Shown in pieces: positions 16,550 through 25,637 of a stretch of DNA of 64,000 bases. The stretch's first letter is position 1; each line of letters opens with the position of its first letter. The stretch is from Limnohabitans sp. Rim47 (GTDB lineage: Bacteria; Pseudomonadota; Gammaproteobacteria; Burkholderiales; Burkholderiaceae_C): contig NZ_FBYA01000001.1 of NCBI RefSeq assembly GCF_001517545.1, forward strand, positions 840,930-904,929. Direction: 5' to 3'. Under the pieces are notes generated by a model. That model did no database searches. It saw only the letters and a list, made by a program, of their open reading frames with translations, and had not been told where the DNA came from. A program made the position numbers and the translations under genes.

Positions 16550-18238
16550 TTAAAGCGCCTCGCTGGCAAAGTCTGCCAAGCGCGAACGCTCACCACGCGC
16601 CAGGGTGATGTGGCCGCCATGAGCCCAGCCCTTGAAGCGATCCACTGCATAGGTCAAACCCGATGAGCCTTCCGTCAGGTAGGGCGTGTCGATTTGGGCC
16701 AAGTTGCCCATGCAGATGATTTTGGTGCCTGGGCCTGCGCGCGTGATCAGCGTTTTCATTTGCTTGGGCGTTAAGTTCTGTGCCTCGTCAATGATCACGT
16801 ACTTGTTCATGAAGGTCCGTCCTCGCATGAAGTTCATGCTCTTGACCTTGATGCGGCTCTTGATCAATTCATTGGTTGCGGCGCGACCCCATTCACCGGC
16901 ATTACCGCCATCGCCTTTGGCCAGAAACTCCAGGTTGTCATCCAGAGCGCCCATCCAGGGGCCCATTTTCTCTTCTTCGGTGCCCGGCAAAAAACCGATG
17001 TCTTCGCCCACGCTCACCGTGGCGCGAGTCATGATGATTTCGGTGTATCGGCGGTCATCCAGCACTTGTGTCAAGCCCGCAGCCAGGGCCATCAAGGTTT
17101 TGCCTGTGCCCGCAGTGCCCGCCAGCGTCACAAAATCGACGTCCGGATCGGTCAGCAGATTCATTGCAAAGTTTTGTTCGCGGTTGCGGGTGGTGACGCC
17201 CCAGATGGCATTTTTCTGATGGGTGAAGTCCCTCAAAGTGCGCAATACCGCTGTTTTGCCTCGAATCTCGGTCACGCGTGCATACAAACTGGGTTCGCCG
17301 GGTGCCTCGAAATAGACAAACTGGTTCATGAACAGGCTGGGCACAATGGGGCCGCTGATGCGGTAAAACGTGTGCGTGCCTTGCTGCCAGCTCTCCACGG
17401 TTTTGCCGTTCTTGAGCCAGAAATCCGCTGGCAATGCCAGTGATCCGGGGTACAGCAGATCGCCATCTTCCAGTGTTTTGTCGTTTTGGTAGTCCTCAGC
17501 CTGCAGGCCCAAAGCCCTCGCCTTGACCCGCATGTTGATGTCCTTGGACACCAACACCACTTCGCGTGGGGCTTGTAATTGGCCCAATGCTTTGACAACG
17601 CCCAGGATCTGATTGTCTGCCTTGCCTTGTGGCAGGGCCAAGGGCAGGCTCAGATCGAGTGCTTGGGTCTGGAAAAACAATTGGCCCATGGCATCGGTAT
17701 GACCCGTTGCACTCAAGGGTGAGCCTTTGCCCAAATCGGCACCTTGTGCACTGGCCAACGCGTCCAGTGAACGGCTGGCTTGGCGCGCATTGCGTGCCAC
17801 TTCGGTCATGCCTTTTTTATGGCCATCTAGCTCTTCGAGCACGATCATCGGCAAGAAGACGTCGTGTTCCTCGAAGCGGAAGAGGCTCATGGGGTCGTGC
17901 ATCAGCACATTGGTGTCGAGTACAAAGAGTTTGCTCGGCCCAGTTCGGCGTTTGGGGCGGCTCACAGGCGCAAAGCTGGGCTTCGTGGCAACGGGCGCAG
18001 TGTCAACGGGAGGCGCTGCAACGGCATTGGCTGTTTTGCGGTTTCGTGCTGTCCGTTTGGGCGCCATGGCAACGGGTGTTTGCGCGGGTGCCGCCCGAGA
18101 TACAGGTGCTACAGGCGCAGTTGCCTTGGTTTCGACCTGCACCATGACTGGCGCGTTGTCTGCCTCAGTGGTTTGGGCTTCGAAAGCGGTGTGGGTCAAG
18201 CGACTGGCGCGTTGGGTGGGGGCAGGTGGCAGTGGCAT
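16550..18238 (-). CDS. PIN-domain and PhoH-like ATPase fusion
   Basis: A protein of about 562 residues with three parts. Residues 1-100 are a low-complexity Ala/Pro/Val-rich tail with Lys/Arg patches. A PIN nuclease domain follows (LFVLDTNVLMHDP at about residue 103, EELDGHKKG), with acidic residues that bind metal. The C-terminal PhoH ATPase has Walker A GTAGTGKT (about 372-379) and Walker B YVIIDEAQNLTPKQ. Such PhoH2 proteins act as ATP-dependent RNA helicase-ribonucleases in mycobacteria. I chose the ATG at 18238 because AAGAGG lies 9 bp upstream; an in-frame TTG at 18259 is possible. The low-complexity tail is unusual but in frame. Confidence 0.88.
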   Translation of the reverse strand: MPLPPAPTQRASRLTHTAFEAQTTEADNAPVMVQVETKATAPVAPVSRAAPAQTPVAMAPKRTARNRKTANAVAAPPVDTAPVATKPSFAPVSRPKRRTGPSKLFVLDTNVLMHDPMSLFRFEEHDVFLPMIVLEELDGHKKGMTEVARNARQASRSLDALASAQGADLGKGSPLSATGHTDAMGQLFFQTQALDLSLPLALPQGKADNQILGVVKALGQLQAPREVVLVSKDINMRVKARALGLQAEDYQNDKTLEDGDLLYPGSLALPADFWLKNGKTVESWQQGTHTFYRISGPIVPSLFMNQFVYFEAPGEPSLYARVTEIRGKTAVLRTLRDFTHQKNAIWGVTTRNREQNFAMNLLTDPDVDFVTLAGTAGTGKTLMALAAGLTQVLDDRRYTEIIMTRATVSVGEDIGFLPGTEEEKMGPWMGALDDNLEFLAKGDGGNAGEWGRAATNELIKSRIKVKSMNFMRGRTFMNKYVIIDEAQNLTPKQMKTLITRAGPGTKIICMGNLAQIDTPYLTEGSSGLTYAVDRFKGWAHGGHITLARGERSRLADFASEAL

Positions 18239-18284
18239 GAGCGAAGGCCTCTTGATCAATGAAAAAAATCTAACGCCGAAAAAT

Positions 18285-18316
18285 AAAAAGCCGCCTGGAG
18301 GCCAAGGCGGCTTTTC
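18285..18316 (-). terminator. Intrinsic terminator of bcp
   Basis: A 10-bp stem AAAAGCCGCC/GGCGGCTTTT with a 10-base loop. Read on the minus strand it is followed by Ts and lies about 80 bp past the bcp stop. Confidence 0.85.
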
Positions 18317-18396
18317 AAGAGAGCGATGAGGGGGCTGAAGTTCAGCAGCATGAAATCATTATGCACGAGCCGAATGACAAAACCCTCGGGCTTGAA

Positions 18397-18882
18397 TCAA
18401 GCCACTGCAGCGGCTTTCTTCAGGTCTTTAACGGCCTTGAGCACTTCTTCGACGTGGCCAGGAACTTTCAGGCCACGCCACTCTTGTTTGAGGGTGCCAT
18501 CAGCGCCAACCAAAAAGGTGCTGCGCTCAATGCCTTTGACTTTTTTGCCGTACATGATTTTGTTTTTGACCACACCAAACATGTGGCACATTTTTTCTTC
18601 TGTGTCGGCAATCAGCTCAAACTGCAATTCCAGTTTGGCTTTGAAGTCGTCGTGAGACTTCATGTTGTCACGCGAAACGCCCAGAACCAAGGCGCCGGCT
18701 TTGACGAAATCCTTGTATTTGTCCCGGAACTGCATGGCTTCTGTAGTGCAGCCAGGGGTGTTGTCTTTGGGATAAAAAAACAAAACCACGGGTTGGCCGA
18801 GGTGGGAGATGTTCGAAACTTTCAGGCCGCTGGTCGCGTTCGCTTCAAATTCGGGGAGGGGTTTGTTAAGAACGATCGCCAT
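18397..18882 (-). CDS. bcp: Peroxiredoxin, Bcp/PrxQ type
   Basis: A 161-residue thiol peroxidase that reduces H2O2 and organic hydroperoxides using thioredoxin. Peroxidatic Cys45 lies in the conserved FYPKDNTPGCTTEA segment. The resolving Cys50 of E. coli Bcp is replaced by Met50, while a cysteine at about position 99 (EEKMCHMF) remains, so the enzyme probably uses Cys99 or works as a 1-Cys peroxiredoxin. I chose ATG 18882 (MAIVLNKPLPEF); the 15-residue extension to 18927 is not family-like. Monocistronic, ended by the hairpin at 18285-18316. Confidence 0.92.
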   Translation of the reverse strand: MAIVLNKPLPEFEANATSGLKVSNISHLGQPVVLFFYPKDNTPGCTTEAMQFRDKYKDFVKAGALVLGVSRDNMKSHDDFKAKLELQFELIADTEEKMCHMFGVVKNKIMYGKKVKGIERSTFLVGADGTLKQEWRGLKVPGHVEEVLKAVKDLKKAAAVA

Positions 18883-19039
18883 AAAACTTTGATCTCGCTT
18901 GACAGGTTGAGCGCTTGCCGCCATCAACTGGCGTCAGGTTAGCTAAAGGCCGTGGGCCTTGGCAACCTTTGATTTTACTCTGAATGAGGGGCCCCATCGC
19001 CCGACGCCTTGGAAACAAGCTAAGTGGCAAACGTATGCT

Positions 19040-19417
19040 TTAAGTTTCCAGCAACAAGGTGACCACAACTTTGCGTCCTTCGCTGGCCAGAATGTTGTAG
19101 GTGCGACATGCTGCGGGTGTGTCCATGGTTTCTACGCCAATACCGCGCTCAATCAGGGGTCTGAGCCAGGCTGGCTGCGGAAAGCGCAGGCGTTGGCCGC
19201 TGCCGAATATCACCAACTCAGCGCCACTCAAGGCCAATGTTTCAAAATTTTCGGATTTGAGCGCTTCAAAACGGTGAACTTCCCATGCCTTGGGCGCAGC
19301 GCCCGGCAGGCTGCTGACGATCAGGGAGTGATCGAATTTTTGTCCATTGACCTCAATCCATCCTTCGCCATAGGCATTGATGGTGAGGTTGTTTGATTTG
19401 TCGGGTTGTAATTTCAT
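19040..19417 (-). CDS. Mth938-like domain protein (DUF498/DUF598)
   Basis: A 125-residue cytoplasmic protein of the Mth938/NDUFAF3-like fold. Typical features are YGEGWIEVNGQKFDHSLIV near the N-terminus and ELVIFGSGQRLRFP in the middle, followed by the GIGVETMDTPAACRTYNIL strand-helix unit. Mitochondrial relatives assist complex I assembly; bacterial function is not known. The ATG at 19417 gives the family-typical N-terminus; the frame extends to 19531 without similarity. It is divergent from alaA with a 131-bp gap. Confidence 0.83.
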   Translation of the reverse strand: MKLQPDKSNNLTINAYGEGWIEVNGQKFDHSLIVSSLPGAAPKAWEVHRFEALKSENFETLALSGAELVIFGSGQRLRFPQPAWLRPLIERGIGVETMDTPAACRTYNILASEGRKVVVTLLLET

Positions 19418-19548
19418 GGGGTGATCTGGGCTGCTGGGCGTATTCAGTCCAACATTAGGGGCTCGGCTCTGGGTTGTGGGGCCGAAACGGCCGTGAAATG
19501 TGGTCAAATTATAGGTTTTCCCCTCTCGCAACTGCCTTTGGAGGCACT

Positions 19549-20790
19549 TTGAAGCCCATTCAAAAATCTGCCAAGCTCGCCAACGTTTGTTATGACATTC
19601 GAGGTCCCATCATGGACCGCGCTCGTCAAATGGAAGAGGACGGGCAAAAGATCATCAAATTGAACATCGGAAACTTGGCAGTTTTCGGCTTCGATGCGCC
19701 TGAAGAAATTCAGCAAGACATGATTCGCAACTTGCCCAACTCGGCCGGTTACTCTGACAGCAAAGGTATTTTTGCCGCCCGAAAAGCCGTCATGCATGAG
19801 ACCCAAAAACAGGGCATTTTGGGCGTGACCTTGGATGATATTTATCTGGGCAACGGTGCGAGCGAATTGATTGTGATGGCCACCAACGGCTTGCTGGACA
19901 ACGGCGACGAAGTGCTCTTGCCATCCCCTGACTACCCGCTGTGGACGGCGGCGGCCAGTTTGTCAGGCGGCACCCCCGTGCATTACCGCTGCGAAGAGGC
20001 CAATGGCTGGATGCCGGATCTGGCGGATATCCGCGCCAAAATCACGCAACGTACCAAGGGCATCGTGGTGATCAACCCGAACAACCCAACGGGTGCCCTT
20101 TACTCGGACGAGTTGCTCAAGGGCATTGTGGCCATTGCACGCGAGCACGGCTTGGTGATTTTTGCTGACGAGGTTTATGACAAAGTTTTGTACGACGGCG
20201 TCAAGCACACGCCTTTGGCCAGTCTGTCACAGGATGTGCTGACCTTGACCTTCAACTCGCTGTCCAAAAGCTACCGTTCTTGCGGATACAGGGCCGGTTG
20301 GATGGTGATCTCTGGCGATAAAAAGAACGCCCGCGATTACATCGAGGGACTGAACATGCTCTCTAACATGCGCCTGTGCGCCAATGTGCCGGGCCAATGG
20401 GCCATTCAAACGGCACTGGGCGGGCATCAGAGCATCAATGAGTTGGTTGGCGAAGGTGGCCGCTTGCGCAAGCAGCGCGACCTGGCGTATGAGCTGATCA
20501 CGGCCATCCCTGGTGTGAGTTGCGTGAAGCCACAAGCGGCGCTTTACATGTTTCCCAAGCTCGATCCGCAGATTTACCCGGTCAAGGATGACCAGGATTT
20601 TTTCTTGCAACTGCTGGAAGAAACGAAGGTCATGCTGGTCCAGGGTACGGGCTTCAATTGGCCTGATACAGATCATTTCCGCATCGTGTTTTTGCCGCAC
20701 GAAGACGATTTGCGCGAAGCCATCGCACGCGTTGCACGCTTTTTGCAGGGTGCTCGCCAACGTTTTGGCACTGACGTCTTGGCGGCCTGA
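19549..20790 (+). CDS. alaA: Alanine-synthesising aminotransferase AlaA-like
   Basis: A 413-residue fold-type I PLP aminotransferase that transfers the amino group of glutamate to pyruvate. SPDYPLWTAAASL, NPNNPTGALYS, DEVYDKVLYD and the PLP-lysine motif LSKSYRSCGYRAGW (Lys at about 240) are all present. The start is a TTG preceded by GGAGG with a 4-base gap; the frame is open further back to 19474 but without similarity. It precedes hom and thrC, an order common in betaproteobacteria that ties it to aspartate-family and alanine synthesis. Confidence 0.93.
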   Translation: MKPIQKSAKLANVCYDIRGPIMDRARQMEEDGQKIIKLNIGNLAVFGFDAPEEIQQDMIRNLPNSAGYSDSKGIFAARKAVMHETQKQGILGVTLDDIYLGNGASELIVMATNGLLDNGDEVLLPSPDYPLWTAAASLSGGTPVHYRCEEANGWMPDLADIRAKITQRTKGIVVINPNNPTGALYSDELLKGIVAIAREHGLVIFADEVYDKVLYDGVKHTPLASLSQDVLTLTFNSLSKSYRSCGYRAGWMVISGDKKNARDYIEGLNMLSNMRLCANVPGQWAIQTALGGHQSINELVGEGGRLRKQRDLAYELITAIPGVSCVKPQAALYMFPKLDPQIYPVKDDQDFFLQLLEETKVMLVQGTGFNWPDTDHFRIVFLPHEDDLREAIARVARFLQGARQRFGTDVLAA

Positions 20791-20805
20791 ATTCAAAAAA
20801 TCAAT

Positions 20806-20842
20806 GCCCGAGTTTTCGGGCTTACCTTTCTTTAGTAAAGAA
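20806..20842 (+). promoter_or_regulatory. Two small hairpins between alaA and hom
   Basis: GCCCGA-GTTT-TCGGGC (20806-20821) is a perfect 6-bp stem-loop, followed by the 13-base palindrome TCTTTAGTAAAGA close to the hom start. No T run follows the first stem, so it is more likely an mRNA-processing or weak attenuating structure than a full terminator. Confidence 0.4.
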
Positions 20843-20850
20843 GTCGAAAA

Positions 20851-22173
20851 ATGAAACCGATCAAAGTAGGCCTGTTGGGCATGGGCACTGTGGGCAGTGG
20901 CACATTCAACGTGCTCAAGCGCAACCAGGGTGAAATTCAGCGACGGGCTGGCCGAGGTATCGAAATCACCATGGTGGCCGACCTCAATGTGGCGCGGGCC
21001 AAAGAGCTGGTGGGCGAGGGCGTTCAAGTGGTGGCCGATGGCCGCGAGATCATTGCAAACCCTGAAATTGACATCGTCATCGAGTTGATTGGCGGTTACG
21101 GTATCGCCAAAGCGCTGGTGCTTGAGGCCATTGCCGCAGGCAAACATGTGGTCACGGCCAATAAGGCCCTGTTGGCCGTGCACGGCACCGAGATTTTTGC
21201 AGCAGCGCAAGCGAAAGGCGTGATGGTGGCTTTTGAGGCCGCTGTGGCTGGGGGCATTCCCATCATCAAGGCGCTGCGCGAAGGCTTGACGGCTAACAGC
21301 ATCCAGTGGGTGGCGGGCATCATCAACGGCACCACCAATTTCATCCTGTCCGAGATGCGCGACAAGGGCCTGGATTTTGGTGTGGTGCTCAAGGAAGCCC
21401 AGCGTCTGGGTTATGCCGAAGCCGACCCGACCTTTGACATTGAGGGTGTCGATGCTGCGCACAAAGTGACCTTGATGAGCGCGATCGCCTTTGGTATTCC
21501 GGTGCAGTTTGACAAAGCTTACGTGGAAGGCATCACCCAATTGGGCGCCGCAGACATCAAGTACGCCGAGCAACTGGGTTACCGCATCAAGTTGCTCGGC
21601 ATCACCAAGCGCACGGCGCAAGGTGTCGAGTTGCGCGTGCACCCCAGCTTGGTGCCTACACAGCGATTGATCGCCAATGTCGAAGGTGCCATGAACGCCG
21701 TGATGGTGCAAGGCGATGCCGTGGGCACCACTTTGTATTACGGCAAAGGCGCAGGCTCAGAGCCGACAGCCAGCGCCGTGATTGCCGATCTGGTGGACAT
21801 CACCCGATTGCACACTGCCGATCCGCTGAACCGTGTGCCGCATTTGGCGTTTCAGCCCAATGCCATGAGCAGTTTGTCGGTGTTGCCGATGTCCGAGGTG
21901 GTGACCAGCTATTACCTGCGTTTGCGCGTGGCCGACCAGGCCGGCGTGTTGGCCAAGTTGACTGGCCTTTTGGCCCAGGCCGACATCAGCATTGATGCCG
22001 TTTTGCAGCGCGAGGCCGATCAGGTCAGCCAGGCAGGCGAAAACCAGACCGATGTGATCATTCTGACTCACGACACGCGTGAAGGCACCCTAAATGCCGT
22101 TTTGGCCGAAATGCAGGCGTTGCCCACCGTGATGGCGCCGATTGTGCGCATCCGCAAGGAAGAGTTGAACTGA
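20851..22173 (+). CDS. hom: Homoserine dehydrogenase
   Basis: A 440-residue NAD(P)-dependent enzyme that reduces aspartate semialdehyde to homoserine at the branch to threonine and methionine. The Rossmann motif GMGTVGSG is at residues 10-17; the catalytic domain has KALLAVHGTE, GGIPIIKALREGL, INGTTNFILSEM and the GYAEADPTFDIEG signature. A C-terminal ACT domain (about 350-430) is the usual site of feedback inhibition by threonine. It is a monofunctional enzyme without aspartokinase. The stop overlaps the thrC start by one base. Confidence 0.96.
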   Translation: MKPIKVGLLGMGTVGSGTFNVLKRNQGEIQRRAGRGIEITMVADLNVARAKELVGEGVQVVADGREIIANPEIDIVIELIGGYGIAKALVLEAIAAGKHVVTANKALLAVHGTEIFAAAQAKGVMVAFEAAVAGGIPIIKALREGLTANSIQWVAGIINGTTNFILSEMRDKGLDFGVVLKEAQRLGYAEADPTFDIEGVDAAHKVTLMSAIAFGIPVQFDKAYVEGITQLGAADIKYAEQLGYRIKLLGITKRTAQGVELRVHPSLVPTQRLIANVEGAMNAVMVQGDAVGTTLYYGKGAGSEPTASAVIADLVDITRLHTADPLNRVPHLAFQPNAMSSLSVLPMSEVVTSYYLRLRVADQAGVLAKLTGLLAQADISIDAVLQREADQVSQAGENQTDVIILTHDTREGTLNAVLAEMQALPTVMAPIVRIRKEELN

Positions 22174-23618
22174 TGCGTTACCTGTCGACACGCGGTCATG
22201 CAGACCGCAAACAATTTTGTGAAATCCTGCTCGAAGGCTTGGCTCCTGATGGTGGTTTGTACCTGCCAGAAAGCTATCCCAAGCTGGATGCGGCTGCACT
22301 GACGCGTTTGCGCGAAGTCTGGACAAGCCAAGGCTACGCGGCTTTGGCCTTCGAGGTTTTGTCGCTCTACATTGACGACATTCCCCGTGATGACTTGCAG
22401 GCCCTGTGCCGCAAGACTTACACCCAAGAGGTGTTTGGCACAAAAGAGATCGTGCCACTCAGACCCTTGCAGGCCGCTGGCCAGGTCCAAGTGGATTTGT
22501 ATCTGGAAGCCCTGTCCAACGGCCCGACCTTGGCCTTCAAGGACATGGCCATGCAGCTGCTGGGCAACTTGTTTGAATACGAGTTGGCGCGGCGCGGCGA
22601 AGAACTCAACATTTTGGGGGCGACATCAGGCGACACGGGCAGTGCAGCCGAATACGCGATGCGCGGCAAAAAAGGCGTGCGGGTTTTCATGACCAGCCCG
22701 AATGGCCGCATGAGTCCTTTTCAGCAAGCCCAAATGTTCAGTCTGTTAGACGAGAACATTTTCAACATCGCCATTGACGGCGTGTTCGATGATTGCCAGG
22801 ACATTGTCAAAGCCGTGTCTAACGATCTGGCGTTCAAACGCCGTTACAAGATCGGCACGGTCAATTCGATCAACTGGGCCCGTTTGCTGGCCCAGGTGGT
22901 GTACTACTTTGCAGGGTACTTTCAGGCCACACAAAACAACGACCAGAAGGTCAGCTTCACGGTGCCGAGCGGTAATTTTGGCAACGTTTGCGCAGGCCAT
23001 GTGGCCCGCATGATGGGCTTGCCGATTGACCGTCTGGTGGTCGCCACCAACGAAAACGATGTGCTCGACGAGTTCTTTCGCACAGGCATTTACCGCGTGC
23101 GCGGCACTGCCGACACGCATGAAACCTCCAGTCCCTCCATGGACATTTCTAAGGCCAGTAACTTCGAGCGCTTTGTGTTCGATTTGCTGGAGCGCGATGG
23201 CGACAGAACCAAAGCCATTTTTGGCGAAGGCCTCAGTCGCGAGGGTTTTTTCGATCTGTCAGGCGATGCCCGCTTTACCAAGGCGGCCACGGTGTACGGT
23301 TTCGACAGCGGTCGCAGCACCCATGTCGACCGTCTGAAAACGATTCAGCAAGTGTTTTCCAGTTATGGCGTGATGATCGACACGCACACCGCCGATGGTG
23401 TGAAGGTGGCCAAAGAGCACCTGAATCCACAAGTGCCCATGATCGTTTTGGAGACAGCTTTGCCCATCAAATTTGCATCGACGATCGTGGAGGCCTTGGG
23501 CCGTCAACCTGATAGGCCCGCCCAATTTGAAGGCATCGAGTCCCTGCCCAAGCGCGTTCAAATCATGAAGGCGGATGTGGATCTGATCAAGTCCTTCATC
23601 ACGCAACACTGCGATTGA
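22173..23618 (+). CDS. thrC: Threonine synthase
   Basis: A 481-residue PLP enzyme converting O-phosphohomoserine to threonine, class I (long, E. coli/yeast type). The PLP lysine is in LAFKDMAMQLLG (Lys at about 122), and the phosphate-binding loop is ILGATSGDTGSAAEYA. An N-terminal segment starting MRYLSTRGHADRK is typical. One-base overlap with hom makes the pair translationally coupled. Five bases separate it from moeA. Confidence 0.96.
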   Translation: MRYLSTRGHADRKQFCEILLEGLAPDGGLYLPESYPKLDAAALTRLREVWTSQGYAALAFEVLSLYIDDIPRDDLQALCRKTYTQEVFGTKEIVPLRPLQAAGQVQVDLYLEALSNGPTLAFKDMAMQLLGNLFEYELARRGEELNILGATSGDTGSAAEYAMRGKKGVRVFMTSPNGRMSPFQQAQMFSLLDENIFNIAIDGVFDDCQDIVKAVSNDLAFKRRYKIGTVNSINWARLLAQVVYYFAGYFQATQNNDQKVSFTVPSGNFGNVCAGHVARMMGLPIDRLVVATNENDVLDEFFRTGIYRVRGTADTHETSSPSMDISKASNFERFVFDLLERDGDRTKAIFGEGLSREGFFDLSGDARFTKAATVYGFDSGRSTHVDRLKTIQQVFSSYGVMIDTHTADGVKVAKEHLNPQVPMIVLETALPIKFASTIVEALGRQPDRPAQFEGIESLPKRVQIMKADVDLIKSFITQHCD

Positions 23619-23623
23619 GCCGC

Positions 23624-24883
23624 ATGACCACAGCACCACGCGCCCCCTTGATGTCACTTGATGACGCTCTGAAAACGCTGTTGGCGCAAATCAGCCCCTT
23701 GCTGGGCCATGAGTCGGTGGCGACGCTGGACGCCGATGGCCGCATTCTGGCGCAAGACTTGGTTTCGGCTTTGCAGGTGCCTGCTTTTGACAACTCGTCC
23801 ATGGATGGGTACGCGGTGCGCAGCGCCGATGTGCAACAAGTTGGCGTCGAGTTGACAGTGACACAGCGCATTGCGGCAGGTCATTTTGGGCAACCCTTGT
23901 TACCAGGGCAAGCCGCGCGCATTTTCACAGGGGCACCTGTGCCCCCGGGTGCAGACGCCATCGTGATGCAAGAGCAAACCGAATGGGTGTCAGCAGACGT
24001 CCCTGATCGGGTTCGTTTTTTGACTCAAGCCGAAGCGGGACAGTGGGTGCGCCGCAGTGGCGAAGACGTTCGCATGGGCGATACCGTTTTGAAGCGTGGG
24101 CAAAAACTGGGCCCTGCTGAATTGGGTTTGGCGGCCAGCCTGGGTTTGGCGCATCTTCAGGTCATGTCGCGGCCCAAAGTGGCTTTGTTTTCAACCGGCG
24201 ATGAACTGGTGATGCCCGGAGATGTGGCCCCTGCAGACATGCCACCCGGGGCCATTTACAACTCCAACCGGTTTTTCTTGCGGGCTTTGTTGCACCGTTT
24301 GGGTTGCGAAGTCAGCGATCTGGGCATTGTTCCTGACCGCCGCGAAGCCACCATTGCCGCCCTCAAAACAGCGGCTGACCACCACGATCTGATCGTGACC
24401 AGTGGCGGCGTTTCGGTGGGCGAAGAGGACCATGTCAAACCTGCCGTGCAAGCTTTGGGTGCACTGGCGCTTTGGCAGATCGGCATGAAACCCGGAAAAC
24501 CGTTTGCGTATGGCCATGTTCGGCGCGAAACAGCATCCGGCATGGCGCATTTTGTTGGCCTTCCGGGCAATCCCGTGTCGAGCTTCATGACCTTTTTGCT
24601 CTTGGTTAAACCCTTGATTTTGGCGCTGCAAGGGGCGGAACAAGTGGCCCCTGTTTGCATGACTCTGCCTGCCCATTTTGATGTGCCCAAGGCCGACAAA
24701 CGGCGCGAATTTTTGCGCGTTCGACGCAATGCGCAAGGCGGTTTGGATCTGTTTCCAAACCAAAGCTCCGGCGTTTTGACCTCTGTGGTTTGGGGCGATG
24801 GTGTGGTGGACAACCCTGCGGGCCACACCATTGCCCGCGGCGACAGAGTCAATTTTTGGCCATTTGCGGAGTGGTTGTCATGA
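23624..24883 (+). CDS. moeA: Molybdopterin molybdotransferase MoeA
   Basis: A 419-residue enzyme that inserts molybdate into adenylylated molybdopterin. The features seen are FDNSSMDGYAVRSADV (substrate loop near residues 45-60), IFTGAPVPPGADAIVMQE, and the MoaB/Mog-like domain with STGDELVMPGD and TSGGVSVGEEDHVK. A C-terminal beta domain ends the protein. The ATG at 23624 was preferred to a TTG that overlaps thrC. Its stop overlaps the moaD start (ATGA). Confidence 0.95.
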   Translation: MTTAPRAPLMSLDDALKTLLAQISPLLGHESVATLDADGRILAQDLVSALQVPAFDNSSMDGYAVRSADVQQVGVELTVTQRIAAGHFGQPLLPGQAARIFTGAPVPPGADAIVMQEQTEWVSADVPDRVRFLTQAEAGQWVRRSGEDVRMGDTVLKRGQKLGPAELGLAASLGLAHLQVMSRPKVALFSTGDELVMPGDVAPADMPPGAIYNSNRFFLRALLHRLGCEVSDLGIVPDRREATIAALKTAADHHDLIVTSGGVSVGEEDHVKPAVQALGALALWQIGMKPGKPFAYGHVRRETASGMAHFVGLPGNPVSSFMTFLLLVKPLILALQGAEQVAPVCMTLPAHFDVPKADKRREFLRVRRNAQGGLDLFPNQSSGVLTSVVWGDGVVDNPAGHTIARGDRVNFWPFAEWLS

Positions 24884-25131
24884 AGATCCAGGTGCGTTAC
24901 TTTGCTTCGCTGAGAGAAACCATTGGCGTGGCCAGTGAGTCGGTGGAAACGGCCTGCGACAACGTGGCCAGCCTCAGGCTGCAACTGATCGCGCTAGGCG
25001 GTGTTCATGCAGAGTGTCTGGCCATCGGACGCCCGGTGCGTGTGGCGGTCAATCAGGTCATGGCCCATGATGACACGCCGCTGCCCGGCGATTGCGAAGT
25101 GGCGTTTTTCCCACCGGTCACAGGAGGATGA
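24880..25131 (+). CDS. moaD: Molybdopterin synthase small subunit MoaD
   Basis: An 83-residue ubiquitin-like sulfur carrier: MKIQVRYFASLRE at the start and the obligatory C-terminal Gly-Gly (PPVTGG), which is thiocarboxylated by MoeB and donates sulfur to precursor Z. The ATG sits within the moeA stop. The moaE ribosome-binding site lies in its last codons. Confidence 0.94.
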   Translation: MKIQVRYFASLRETIGVASESVETACDNVASLRLQLIALGGVHAECLAIGRPVRVAVNQVMAHDDTPLPGDCEVAFFPPVTGG

Positions 25132-25135
25132 AACC

Positions 25136-25624
25136 GTGTTTCAACGTGTCGCTATCCAGACCGAAGACTTCGATGTCTCTCAAGAACTGAACGCCTTGCG
25201 GGCGCAAGATTTGCGCGTGGGGGCCGTGTGCAGTTTCGTGGGCACCGTGCGGGATACCCGGGCTTTGACTGGCATCGCCACAGATGAAGTTCAGGCGATG
25301 GCGCTTGAGCACTATCCGGGTATGACCGAAAAATCGATTGAAGCCATGATCGATGAAGCACACAAGCGTTTTGATTTTTACGCGGCGCGTGTGGTGCACC
25401 GTGTTGGGCATCTTTTGCCCGCCGACCAAATTGTGTTTGTTGCCGTTACCTCGGCGCACCGGGGCGAAAGCTTCAGGGCCTGTGAATTCCTGATGGACTA
25501 TCTGAAGACCCAGGCACCCTTCTGGAAAAAAGAGCAGACGCCGCAAGGTGCCCAATGGGTCGATGCACGTGTGTCTGACGATGCGGCTTTGGCGCGTTGG
25601 GGCATCGAGGTCAACAACGGCTGA
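25136..25624 (+). CDS. moaE: Molybdopterin synthase large subunit MoaE
   Basis: A 162-residue catalytic subunit of molybdopterin synthase, partner of MoaD. Family motifs: GAVCSFVGTVRD, LEHYPGMTEK, VVHRVGHLLPADQIVFVAV, SAHRGESFRACEF and FWKKEQTPQGAQWVDA, the last holding the catalytic lysine. The start is a GTG with AGGAGG 8 bp upstream, so strong that it settles the choice. The moeA-moaD-moaE block completes the last cofactor steps; moaA/moaC are not in the window. Confidence 0.95.
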   Translation: MFQRVAIQTEDFDVSQELNALRAQDLRVGAVCSFVGTVRDTRALTGIATDEVQAMALEHYPGMTEKSIEAMIDEAHKRFDFYAARVVHRVGHLLPADQIVFVAVTSAHRGESFRACEFLMDYLKTQAPFWKKEQTPQGAQWVDARVSDDAALARWGIEVNNG

Positions 25625-25637
25625 AGAGGCGTTGGCC

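Noticed and set aside
20227..21711. A 494-codon antisense frame over alaA and hom
   Set aside because: Same shadow effect; no family motifs, and it runs against two well-supported genes.
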